Counted from the first letter of the stretch, positions 9,387 through 17,935 are shown. The stretch is 17,935 bases of DNA from Thoreauomyces humboldtii (GCA_027596035.1 JADGJA010000458.1:1-17935), one strand, 5' to 3'. Program-made: numbers and translations. The notes: a model not told the origin generated them from the sequence alone.

Positions 9387-10098
9387 ACCGCTTCGCATAG
9401 AGATTACATAGATACCCCTATCGATTGAAAGAAATGAAATTTGGGAGAGCGACGACGTTAGTGAACCGTTTGCTGTAAACATATAACTTCTATGAAGGAG
9501 AAAGTGAACAATGTCGGTGTTGAGTAATCTGCCAGCCGTCAGATCGTCCGAGCGCACTCCCATCACTGGCATAAGATGTACTCAGCTTCCCACTACGCTT
9601 GCCGCGGCTCCTTCGGGAAATTCGCACCCACATTAATCAAGCGGAGACGGTTAGCCACATCGCGCGTCGGTGCCGGCCAACACACGCTACGACAGCGCCC
9701 AAGGGCCAGCAGCACGGAACCAAGGTGCCAACAGACACGAGCGCGCCCCGCGAGAAGAAGCATCACGCAGCACTCAAGCATGGGATCGCGTCACGTCAGC
9801 ACGCGGAAGGAAAGCATTGAAGGCGCGTATCCAACAGAAAAAGCGGTACTGATCGGCTCACGTCCATCAAGAAGACCTAGTCCTGATTGAGTCTCGATCT
9901 GTCGGATGATTTCAGCACGACTTCAGTGAAAAGGAGTGGTTGTGTGCGGATCTACTCTTTGAAACCATGAGCAGACCACCTTCCCGAGCGTTCGGCCGGG
10001 AGGAATGAGTGTGATGATGTCGTCTGTCCAGCAGATCGGACACCCGCGTGCAGGGGCCCTTATCACGCGCATGCTATCTTCTGTCAACCAGAAACTGA

Positions 10099-10171
10099 CA
10101 CTGAATGGCTCAGTGGTGGGTGCGTGCTCCCGTCACACTGGAGCACACGGGTTCGAACCCCGTGGGTCTTA
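10099..10171 (+). pseudogene. tRNA-like Pol III element or tRNA relic
   Basis: A perfect box A (TGGCTCAGTGG, 10106-10116) and box B (GGTTCGAACCC, 10150-10160) stand 44 bases apart, the spacing of an intronless tRNA. The T arm ACGGG-TTCGAAC-CCCGT is perfect and the D stem has one mismatch. However, the anticodon arm is a 7-bp stem with a 9-base loop (10124-10130 with 10140-10146), leaving almost no variable loop, and CACTGAA does not pair with GGGTCTT as an acceptor. It is therefore not a normal tRNA. A second hairpin (TGGGTC/GACCCA, 10163-10183) overlaps the 3' end. T-runs at about 10309-10327 could end a Pol III transcript of about 220 nt. It may be a decayed tRNA or a tRNA-derived SINE head. 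Confidence 0.5.
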
Positions 10172-10581
10172 CTCTCGGACCCAGCTAAACGAAGGGAGCC
10201 CCTGGGGAGACGTCCTCAGCCAGTTGGCTTCAGACGTGAAAATGGGTTAATGCAGCCAAGCCCGTCCAAAGCCGAGAACCTCAAAGAGGGATGCAGATGG
10301 GCCTTTATTTTTTTCGACTTTTTTTCCGTAACATGCTCGCCGCGATGGACGCAGACTGGTTGGTTCCAGTTGCCTTGGTCCACATGGAGATTGAGGACTT
10401 ACTCTCAGACATTCGTTGTTTTTGCTCAGACAGCACGAGCTTCCGCCTCTTATGAGCGCTGCTCCTGACATTTGCAGGGCTCTGGTCGATGACTTTTACT
10501 TAACTGGAGCCCACTGAGGGAATGCGTTTACAAGAAGATGTGCTCGACGACTGCGCATCAGGGCCGTCCATCACCCGTACC

Positions 10582-10848
10582 CTAACCCTTTGAAAGTGCA
10601 CTCCTCTTTGACCTCGCTCTCGCAAACGATTTCGCGCTCGAGTAATTCCAAATCGCGGTTGGCGAGAAAACGGCAAAAAAAAGGAATGCTGGATTTGTTA
10701 AAGGGAACAGCACGATGTTGGGGGTGGGAAGTAAGAACTCAAAATTCTGATGGTAGGAGGCAAGGTGTTGCTCGTTGACAGCAGTTTCGATGGGAGCATC
10801 CTCTGGACGGTCGGTGACCAGAGCGCTCAGTGTGGGAAATGGAGCCAT
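10582..10848 (-). CDS. Doubtful small ORF, hypothetical
   Basis: An 88-aa frame starts with an ATG in strong context (G at -3, G at +4). Its first 34 residues look protein-like and acidic, while the rest becomes hydrophobic then Arg/Lys/Ser-rich and passes through a poly-T tract. No domain is recognised. It might be a first exon whose downstream splice sites I could not find, or chance. Confidence 0.18.
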   Translation of the reverse strand: MAPFPTLSALVTDRPEDAPIETAVNEQHLASYHQNFEFLLPTPNIVLFPLTNPAFLFFAVFSPTAIWNYSSAKSFARARSKRSALSKG

Positions 10849-10942
10849 AGCGGGAAATGGGCGAATGTATAGTACTTCGGGCGAGTGGGGCAGCTACCGC
10901 GCCCATTCTTTTGGCAAGCTGAACGAGACAGAGCTTCCCGTG

Positions 10943-10973
10943 AGCGACCCCACAAACGACCCCACGAACGACC
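10943..10973. repeat. 12-bp short tandem repeat, 2.6 copies
   Basis: Units AGCGACCCCACA, AACGACCCCACG and a partial AACGACC follow one another. It is a minor direct repeat between two genes with no known role. Confidence 0.7.
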
Positions 10974-11114
10974 GTGGTCCGAAATCACCGGAACGATGAA
11001 TACAACATGACTCTATTTCACAAAGTAACGAAGAGGGAATTTCTAACAAGAAGGGTAACTATAAAAAGGGTGTGATGATCTAACATGAGTCGGGCGGAAG
11101 ATACCGAAGAGGGT

Positions 11115-12627
11115 TTACTGCAAAATAGTCATAGGGAAGGCGCCGTACTGTCCCGTCCTAGCGTTGACACCCACTGCCCAGCCGTCAGTGAAGACTTGTC
11201 TACAGGGTAAACAGATCGGTCAGAATGTGGTGAACCAGAAACGGATGGACGATAGATTTGACTACTTACGAGACATTCAACGTGTCACCAGCGCTGATTG
11301 CGATCTCGTCCGGGTTCGTAGGCTCGAACGTCCTGACGGCGACGGTGGGACCCGCTCCGCAGACATCGCTGCCGTGCGCGGAGTGTTCGGACGTTGGGCT
11401 CATCCCTCGCTCCATGGTCCGGGCACCGGCGCTGAGAGTCTCGTGCATGACGGGAATGTTGTCGGTAGGATGGAGAGGCGAGTAGTAGGGCGAGGGTTGC
11501 CTGTTCCACTGGGATCCTTCACCAGGGATGAGAGAGTTCCTGTCACCGGCCGAGTAAGGGCTGATGGGACGCATGGACTGCTGAGACGGAGAGTCTCGCA
11601 GGAGCTTGTCCTGTCCGCCTACACTGAGGGTATCGTGGGTCACGGAAGGCGTGTTGTTTTCAGACCGGAGGACGTGGCTTTGCTTGTTGAACAGATCTGA
11701 CATCGGATCGCGACGGCCGAATACGCCGGTCTCCGAGTCTGCCGCAATCTGCTTGCGCCACCGGATGTAGCCAGTGATGAGAAGCGCAAGGATGGCCAAA
11801 AGACAGAGTCCGCCCACAACACCACCGATGACGGCTCCGGTGGGAACGCCTTTGCTTTCCGACGTTTGCTGAAGGCCGACTCCTGGAACGTCAGTTGATG
11901 GTTAAAATCGGGAATCCTCGGAACACGCAAGCTACTATTACTTACTTGGGTCTGTGGTGCTCTGAGAATTGGCCGCGCTACTCGTTGGCACAGAATCCAC
12001 CCACACGGTCGTAGTCGTGTGTGGCACACCGTTGGACGTAAATACCGAAACAGCGCTGTGAGTGACCAGTGGGACGACCGGCACAGGTAGGACGGGCGTC
12101 GGGGTGGGTGCCACCACGACAGGAGTGTTGGCGGGCACCACGACTACAGGCGTGGGAGTCACGGGCACGACAGGGACAACAGGGGTGACGACGGGTGTGA
12201 CCGGAGCGACTGGCGTAACGACGGGTGTGACAGGAGCGACTGGAGTTATGGGAGCAATGGGCGTAACGGGGGTGGCGATGGGAGTGATGGGAGTAACCGG
12301 AGTAACCGGGGTTACTGGATCAACAGGGGTCCCTGGAGTTACTGGATCAACAGGAGTGTTGGGCGTTACGGGAGCGACGGGAGTGTTGGGAGAGACGGGA
12401 GTTACGACAGGCGTGGCTTCTCCCCCATTTCCAGCAGCAATGGATGCGGCATTCGCCGGTGTGGCCGCATCCCTCGGAGTGGGTGTATCGACGATGGCGG
12501 CGGTAGCGCCCTGGTTTCCGCCGGCTCCGTGGCTCGCATCCGGGGTGGCAGCGTTTGCCAGCGCGACGAAGCACCAGAGGATGATGACGGCTAGAAGAAG
12601 CGACCGCCGCTGAAGAATTCGTAGCAT
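11115..12627 (-). CDS. Fus1-like single-pass membrane protein with C-terminal SH3 domain, 3 exons
   Basis: Exons in coding order are 12627-11946, 11882-11270 and 11199-11115 (introns 63 and 70 nt), giving 459 aa. Residues 1-26 are a signal peptide. An Ala/Gly-rich part leads to a stalk from about 72 to 190 made of PVTPV-type repeats, a likely O-mannosylated, extended outer segment. The transmembrane helix is about 243-267 (GAVIGG onward, with GxxxG spacing), followed by the positive stop RWRKQ, so the C-terminus is cytoplasmic. After a Ser/Pro-rich linker an SH3 domain occupies about 406-459: AVRTFEP (ALYDF motif with Tyr lost), NPDEI, GDTLNV, DGWAVG with Trp439 and GAFPMTIL as the closing strand. 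The SH3 would recruit proline-rich partners at the plasma membrane. The architecture matches yeast Fus1 (cell fusion), but this plan recurs in fungi, so mating function is not shown. An intron splits the SH3 domain; stopping at its donor would remove the second half. Confidence 0.87.
12190..12360. repeat. In-frame coding minisatellite in the SH3 protein stalk
   Basis: Codons for Val-Thr-Pro-Val repeats form near-perfect DNA repeats: a 30-bp unit twice at about 12186-12245 and a roughly 27-bp unit twice at about 12310-12357, within a wider zone of 6- to 15-bp repeats from 12062 to 12420. All unit lengths are multiples of three, so copy-number change would alter stalk length without frameshift. 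Confidence 0.75.
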
Positions 12628-13244
12628 CGTTGTGGGATCCGGCGCTGATGAAGGTTGTGAAGGGGTTCCTTTACTGAAAGGCGAATGAATGGCTTCACGG
12701 CTAGATCAGTCGAACTTTTTCGCACTGCAAGTCCTTTCTTGGAACGGATGTGGGGAGCTCAGCGGATACTGTTTCTTCTCTGGGAGGTAGACGGTAAGGG
12801 TATAACGACCACGTTTTCCTGTGCAATGCGTGGGGCTGTGGACCTTTGGTGGGAGGAATGCTGGGTGGTGCAGAAAGAGGTCTGGGGGGATGAAGCGAGA
12901 GCGAGAAGGAAATTGTTGTGCAGAAGAAGGCCTGAAGCCTTTTTCGCTGGGAATTTCAGCCGCCGCCGGCCGCATCCGAGAAAAGCTGCTGCCGTGTGAG
13001 GCTCCTCGCCCGGCCCCGCCCCCCGAATTCAAAACTGACAGACATGTGTCAGACGGCGCCTACAGTCGGCGGTGAACGTTGCTTCTCGTTCGTGCAACGG
13101 AAAAAGGAACTCTTGCGGACTGCCGCCGTTATCTGCTGCTCTACTGTAGCATCAAATTAAAGTGTAAAAGACGTCTCGTCGTAAGAAGAGCGGCCATCAA
13201 CGTGTCGTCACAGAGGAAAGCAATGAGACGAAGGCTGTCTGCTC

Positions 13245-13313
13245 GAGATGGTCCGGTACCCAAATCAAGATGGTCTTCCGAGATGGTCTTTCGCGGTCCA
13301 AATCGAGATGGTC
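13245..13313. repeat. Dispersed AGATGGTC direct repeats
   Basis: Four copies of AGATGGTC (three of them GAGATGGTC) occur within 69 bases, at 13246, 13268, 13281 and 13306. Two are preceded by CAAATC and two by C-rich GGTC-containing spacers, suggesting a compound unit of about 38 bases present almost twice. Confidence 0.7.
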
Positions 13314-13813
13314 ATTCGATGACCTACTTGCCAATGATAATGCCGAGGTATGGGAAGCTTCTGCTTTCGAGGAAACTAAAGTCCAGGTGATACCGAACGT
13401 GAACCACCTCTTTGCGGTGAATCTCTCGGTTTGATGCGTTCAATTTTCCTTTCGTTCGGATCCCGAGAACCGTGATACTCTGGGAGTGCCGGCGAGCAAG
13501 ATGGCTCCGCTTGTCCCCATGTACCTCACCAGGCCACGCTCCTCTCGTTGGAGACACCCGCTTTGTCTGGCGAGCCTGTCTGGCGAATCGACGATAGGGT
13601 TGGGCAAGCCGATGCTGGCAAGCGACACGAGCGAGGGCAAATCGACAGAATATGGTGTGACGGTGTCTTCAAAAGAGCTCGCGCCGACCGGAAAACGATA
13701 ATGAGCTGCTCGCATTCCTATGATTTATGGATGTGTAAATAGTACGGCTGTACGCTGCTGTACGGCACTTGATGGGATGACTCGCAAGCTGTCGAAGAGT
13801 CGACGAAGACACA

Positions 13814-13916
13814 CAGCGAGCATGCCATTAGCGCAGGGAACTGAGGGAAGTAAGAAACGACTCCAGCGAGCATGCCATTAGCGCAGGGAACTGAGGGAAG
13901 TAAGAAACGACTCCAG
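13814..13916. repeat. Perfect 50-bp tandem duplication
   Basis: The 50 bases 13814-13863 are repeated exactly at 13864-13913, with three further matching bases. No difference between copies indicates a recent duplication or an assembly artefact. No gene lies on it. Confidence 0.95.
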
Positions 13917-14192
13917 TCTGCTTGAGATCACAGAACGAGAGAGACTCATCTGTTCGATAACCTAACCGTCATTGCTGTTGGCCAGCACCGTCATCAAACC
14001 TCTCTTGCCTAGACCAGCAACATTGTGGGCCTAACAGCGGATGCTTAGTTGACTGCGGAAGATTCCTGTGAGGGCAGACACTTCATGGAAGCCCCTCGAA
14101 GATTGATGATCATTTTTCAAGCAGGAAGGATATAGAGCCTTGGCGAGATCACAAGTCCGGTTTCTGCATCACTCAGCGCAGAAAAAACGAGC

Positions 14193-14202
14193 ATGGTGTC
14201 AT
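14193..14202. promoter_or_regulatory. Candidate Cys3/MetR bZIP site upstream of the sulfate permease
   Basis: ATGGTGTCAT fits the sulfur-regulator consensus ATGRYRYCAT known for Neurospora CYS3. It lies about 707 bases before the permease ATG. An E-box, CACGTG at 14212-14217, the core recognised by Cbf1-type factors in yeast sulfur genes, is 10 bases further on. Binding is inferred from sequence only. Confidence 0.4.
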
Positions 14203-14908
14203 TTCCATGCACACGTGTACTGTACACTTCCACGTCTTCGAAGGATGAGCCCACACAGGACGATCTGTATGACTATCCTTTACTTGCATTCCACGGTCCG
14301 GCGCAGCCAGTAGGCCTTTCTGCAACAGACGTCCTCTCTCGGTCGTGAATTGTCTGCGTTGCAGTCTGCAACGGGTTTTACTTTTTGTAATTGAACAGTA
14401 GGATTCCGGAGCGCCGGGAGATTAAATGTCACGATTGAATGACGGTCCCGCGTTACCGTCGTACCGAGGGAGCGGTCCCCGCGACACGGAGGGACAAGAA
14501 AGTTGCGCAATCCGCTTCGATTTCGCACCTTTGTCAACCCTGCGAGAGCACATCTGTCGAAAAGTGTCCCTTCGGCTTCGGCATGTCGTTTGGAATGGGG
14601 ATTCGCAATACAGCTGCGGGGGCAGTGGACAGATGCCTCTCACACTATTGCGCAACCTCTCGGACAGCGTGCGGAATCTGGGCACCCACATGCGTTCCTT
14701 GGTGTGAGACAGGCGTGAAAAGGGGCGAGGTGGAGGATGAGGGATCTCTCGTCTCCTTGTTGCACCTTTAGATCTCGCTTGATCTCTCTCGTGCATGGCC
14801 ATCACGAATCACTTTTAAAGGGCCCCCGTTAACTGACATCCCCTCCATCTTGCTCTCCATAACGGCACTGCTCTACGTCGCCGAATCCTCACTCATCTTT
14901 CGCCCGCC

Positions 14909-17318
14909 ATGGCTCACCAACAAGAGTTCTCGCCGGCTTCTCCACCGCCCAGTTATTCGGCCGGACATCCCACAGAGTTCCAGCAGCTCCGCCGAAGGAT
15001 CACCAATGCCTTCTCCAACCCTGCAGCCTCGGTCAATACCTACGCCCGCTCCCTCTTCCCCATCGTCTCCTGGCTTCCAAAGTACAACCGCACATGGCTT
15101 GCAGCGGACCTCATCGCCGGAATCACAGTCGGCATCGTCGTCGTTCCCCAGGCTCTCGCCTATGCCAAGTTGGCGAGTCTGCCTACCCAGTACGGCCTTT
15201 ACACTTCCTTCACGGGAGTTCTCCTCTACTGCTTCTTTGCGACCTCCAAGGATGTCACCATCGGAGCAACAGCTGTCGTGTCACAGCTGACGGGACAGCT
15301 CATCGCATCGCATGCCAGCAGCGGACAGTATCAGCCGGTTCCTTTCGCCATCGCTCTTGCCTTTCTGACTGGACTCATCCAGCTCGGCCTAGGCCTCTTC
15401 AGGCTGGGCATCATCGTCGACTTCATTCCCAAGTGAGTGTGAGGATTCGTGACGGGTGTGACGGTGTCGATTTTCCCTAACGTTAAACTTCCACTCATAG
15501 CCCGGTCGTCGCAGGCTTCACGAGCGGTGCGGGAATCCAGATCATTGTTGGACAGATCGCCGGTCTTTTCGGTGTCCCGAACATCAACACGAACCAGGCA
15601 CCTTATCTCGTTCTCGGTCACAGTCTCGCACATCTCAACCAAGCGGCGCTGGACGCTGCTTTTGGCTTCGCTTCTCTTTTTGCCCTTCTCTTCATCAAGT
15701 TTGGATGCGACTACTTCGTTAGGCGCGGCCACCGCTCCATGTACTGGCTTGGTGTCTCCCGAAATGCCATCGTCGTCATCCTCTTCACCCTGATCTCTTT
15801 CGGAGTCAACCGACACCACAGCAAGAGCCTCATCAAAATTGTCGGCGACGTACCAAAGGGTTTCCAAGGCTTCCAAGCTCCGGACATGTACCACATTCGC
15901 GGCGCAGCATCTTCCGCGATCACCGTGGTGATTGTCGCGATCCTTGAGCACACCGCAGTCACCAAATCCTACGGACGACTTCACGGCTACCGACCTGACC
16001 CCAACCAGGAGCTTGTCGCTCTGGGCTTGACCAACTTCCTCGGATCTTTCCTCGGTGCGTTCCCTGCGACAGGTTCTTTCTCCCGTTCGGCCATCAAGTC
16101 CCAGTCCGGTGTCCGAACACCTCTCGCCGCGCTCTTCACCTCGGCGATCGTCGTTTTCGCTCTTTACTTCCTGACTCCTCTGTTTCACTACATTCCGAGC
16201 GCAACCTTGTCCGCAATCATCGTTGCCGCCATCAGCGAGCTCATTAGTCGTCCCGCCGCCATCCGTCAGCTTTGGAACATCAGCCGTAAGTTTCCTGTCG
16301 TTCGACAGCCCCTTCCGAGCCGGTTCTCACAGTCTTCGTGCCTTCAACAGTCCTCGACGTCTTTGTGTTTGTGCTTGCGTTGCTGTTCACCTTTTTCTTC
16401 AGCATCGAGATCGCCATCTATGTTTCTGTCGGATTCTCGGTCGTCGTGCTTCTTTACCGCATGGCTCGACCCCACCACGCTGCCCTTGCCCGCATCACCG
16501 AGACTGGACTCTGGGTCAGCGTTGAGGACGCCCAGCTCGGCTCGACAGCCACGCCTCCTCCACCCGGCGTCATGGTCTTCAAGCTCGAAGAAAGCATGAC
16601 CTACCCCAACGCCAACTACTTTGCCGAACGGATCAAGGACGTTGTCATCAACAGCACCGAGTTTGGCGGCGTCGTCGTTCGTCCCGACCAGAAGCTATGG
16701 TGCGACGACACGGATCGTCGGGTGGCCAACGCTCGCAAGAAGACGAACCAGATCGCCATCCATGACGTCCTCCACAAGGTCGGATCCGAGAACACGATCG
16801 GAACCCCCGGCGAAGACCACTCGACCCACGTCCGCGGCGGGACCCCCCTTCACCGTCTCCGAGCCCTCGTCTTTGATTTCTCCTCCGTGAACGGTCTCGA
16901 CACGACCGGCGTCCAGATGCTGGTGGACCTGCGTCGCGACGTCGACAACTATGCCGGCCAGCGCGTCGAGTTCCACTTCGCTCACGTCCATCCTCGATTC
17001 GAACGGATCCTGTCCTACTTCCTCCGGATCACCCGTACCGACCGAGACGTGATGCCCGTGGTCCCTCACAACGCCGAACAGAGCAACGAGAACGTCGGAA
17101 GGAGCGCTTCGAGGGCAGGTGACTCGTCGGCCAGCATCCAGATCGATCACGATGACTCGTCAGCCTCTCTCCCTGGTCACGCTGTTCCTGCTGACGACAA
17201 GCCTACGATCTACAACCTCGAGAACCTCGAAGTCGCCAGGTTCTTCCACCCGACCGTCGACGACGCTGTCCAAGCCACGGCTGCCAAGGACGTCGAGGCT
17301 GGTTACTTGACTCGTTGA
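14909..17318 (+). CDS. SulP-family sulfate permease with STAS domain, 3 exons
   Basis: A plasma-membrane transporter expected to import sulfate with protons, feeding cysteine and methionine synthesis. Exons 14909-15432, 15501-16285 and 16351-17318 (introns 68 and 65 nt) encode 758 aa, a normal fungal length. After about 60 cytoplasmic residues the first helices contain ADLIAGITVGIVVVPQALAY and then the SulP signature region LPTQYGLYTSF...YCFFATSK. A multi-helix core follows, including FTSGAGIQI and the GAFPATGSFSRSA segment, which is very strongly conserved in SulP proteins. The last helices lie at about 440-472. The cytoplasmic STAS domain runs from about 509 to 660 (VMVFKLEESMTY, then FDFSSVNGLDTTG at about 612-623) and has a charged insert of about 50 residues between its first strands. 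A Ser/Asp-rich tail ends the protein. Relatives are yeast Sul1/Sul2 and Neurospora CYS-14; transport of another oxyanion cannot be ruled out. The ATG has a GCC-ATGG context. Confidence 0.94.
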
Positions 17319-17893
17319 ACGGCTTTCGCCCCCTTTCGTTGCCTCCCCCTTTCCCTATATACCTACCTACGCACATCCTATCCCACTCTGTACATTTAAA
17401 TGCCCTTGTCCTTGCTCTGTCCCAATGCAATATCATGTCCGATTACAGTATCATTTGCTCACTTGTTGTCATGTCTCACGCATGACGTGTGGGCTGGTCG
17501 CCGTTCAAAGTTCACAGTCCGCCGACATAGAGCTTTCGCGAGTGCCGATCGTGACCACACATCGAGTCTACATACCGCATGGATACAGTCAGACAGCGAC
17601 ATCTCTGACGAGTAGGCGTCAATATTTCGAAATTTACAAAGAATAGAAAGAGGGGCAGGAGGAGGAGATGCGAGGTTGGACGGAGCTTGAGTGAGACCCT
17701 TTCAGCGAGGGGTCAGGGGTGATCTCGGAAAGTGACGATATGTGTCTACGAGGTGATCCACGGCGGAGGGTATTGATTCCAACCGCAGGCTTTCCGTGTG
17801 ATTGGGTGTTCAAGTCAATTGGCTGCTTGACCACCTAGTCCTGCTTGCATACAATATTTGCCCCAAAGCTGTTGATGTTCCAGGAGGTTCAGA
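17319..17893. other. 3' flank of the sulfate permease
   Basis: This 575-base stretch begins with a pyrimidine-rich 3' UTR-like segment containing TATATACCTACCTAC. The overlapping short frames on both strands show no family. If the partial minus-strand gene at the right edge is real, this is a convergent spacer. Confidence 0.45.
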
Positions 17894-17935
17894 CTACTGA
17901 GGACGGGGCGGGGGCATGCCACCTGGAGGCGGGCG
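17894..17935 (-). CDS. Possible C-terminus of a Pro/Gly-rich protein, cut by the window edge
   Basis: The last 42 bases, read on the minus strand, give 13 sense codons, RPPPGGMPPPRPQ, then TAG. The composition resembles the Pro/Gly/Met/Arg tails of splicing proteins such as SmB or SF3A subunits. With only 13 codons this is suggestive, not proof, and a GC-rich stretch can give such a frame by chance. The rest of the gene would lie beyond the window. Confidence 0.33.
   Translation of the reverse strand, partial: RPPPGGMPPPRPQ

Larger units (their letters stand above)
9387..11114. other. Gene-poor intergenic region
   Basis: This 1.7-kb spacer separates the phosphodiesterase gene from the minus-strand SH3 gene. 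It holds the tRNA-like element at 10099-10171, a T-rich stretch at about 10307-10327, a small doubtful ORF at 10582-10848 and a 12-bp repeat at 10943-10973. The remaining open frames are short, Arg/Ser-rich shadows. No ribosomal or spliceosomal RNA motif was recognised. Confidence 0.45.
12628..14908. other. Long divergent intergenic region (SH3 gene / sulfate permease)
   Basis: No gene is supported over 2.3 kb. Two mutually overlapping frames at 13440-13715 (minus) and 13486-13701 (plus) read like ordinary protein but cannot be told apart and have no motif. The stretch holds a dispersed GAGATGGTC word at 13245-13313, a perfect 50-bp tandem duplication at 13814-13916, and a Cys3-like site beside an E-box at about 14200. 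A TATA-like TTTTAAA at 14813-14819 lies about 90 bases before the permease ATG. Promoters of both flanking genes must lie here. Confidence 0.5.

Noticed and set aside
10573..10590. Telomere-like CCCTAACCC
   Set aside because: Only one and a half units are present; too short to be an internal telomeric array.
12062..12613. Plus-strand 183-aa open frame that reads like a collagen (G-V-T repeats)
   Set aside because: It is the exact antisense of the Pro/Thr/Val stalk of the SH3 protein, which has a signal peptide, splice sites and domains on the other strand.
13440..13715. Overlapping protein-like frames on both strands (91 aa minus, 71 aa plus)
   Set aside because: Neither has a motif, splice context or family resemblance, and one must be a shadow of the other; not enough to call a gene or a transposon fragment.
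15331..16188. 285-aa minus-strand open frame
   Set aside because: It lies antisense over the sulfate permease, has biased charged composition typical of a shadow, and shows no domain.
1..17935. CRISPR arrays, insertion sequences, retroelement genes or biosynthetic gene cluster
   Set aside because: No regularly spaced repeats, terminal repeats with transposase, reverse transcriptase motifs or clustered biosynthetic enzymes were seen; the genes are ordinary eukaryotic loci.

Overview
The window looks like nuclear DNA of a fungus, most likely a basidiomycete. I see five complete spliced or intact protein genes with 17 short GT-AG introns of 58-87 nt, CTNAN-type branch points, a Zn2Cys6 regulator with very small exons, and an intron-containing nuclear tRNA. 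Third codon positions in the genes are C-rich. No ribosome-binding-site or operon organisation is seen. Assignment below kingdom is inference.

Layout: (1) 1-653, upstream DNA of the first gene. (2) 654-2608 (+), RCC1, the Ran guanine nucleotide exchange factor, in six exons. (3) 3055-5604 (-), convergent with RCC1, a Zn2Cys6 / fungal_trans transcription factor in seven exons, two of them only 14 and 12 nt. (4) 5733-5822 (+), tRNA-Arg(UCU) with an 18-nt intron, head to head with the transcription factor. (5) 6249-7091 (-), an intronless coiled-coil protein of unknown function. (6) 8107-9386 (+), a secreted PI-PLC X-like phosphodiesterase in three exons with a TATA box. (7) 9387-11114, a gene-poor stretch with a tRNA-like Pol III element and a small doubtful ORF. 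(8) 11115-12627 (-), a Fus1-like single-pass membrane protein with signal peptide, Pro/Thr/Val repeat stalk, one transmembrane helix and a C-terminal SH3 domain split by an intron. (9) 12628-14908, a 2.3-kb gene-poor stretch holding a perfect 50-bp tandem duplication, a dispersed 9-mer and a candidate Cys3-type site. (10) 14909-17318 (+), a SulP sulfate permease with STAS domain in three exons. (11) 17894-17935 (-), possibly the last codons of a Pro/Gly-rich protein that runs off the window.

The genes do not form an obvious pathway or cluster. They are housekeeping (RCC1, tRNA), nutrient uptake (sulfate permease), secretion and cell surface (phosphodiesterase, SH3 membrane protein) and regulation (Zn2Cys6). 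I found no convincing new multi-gene system. The most notable items are the micro-exon structure of the zinc cluster gene, the stalk-TM-SH3 protein with its repeat DNA, the tRNA-like element, and the Cys3-like site in the long region upstream of the sulfate permease.
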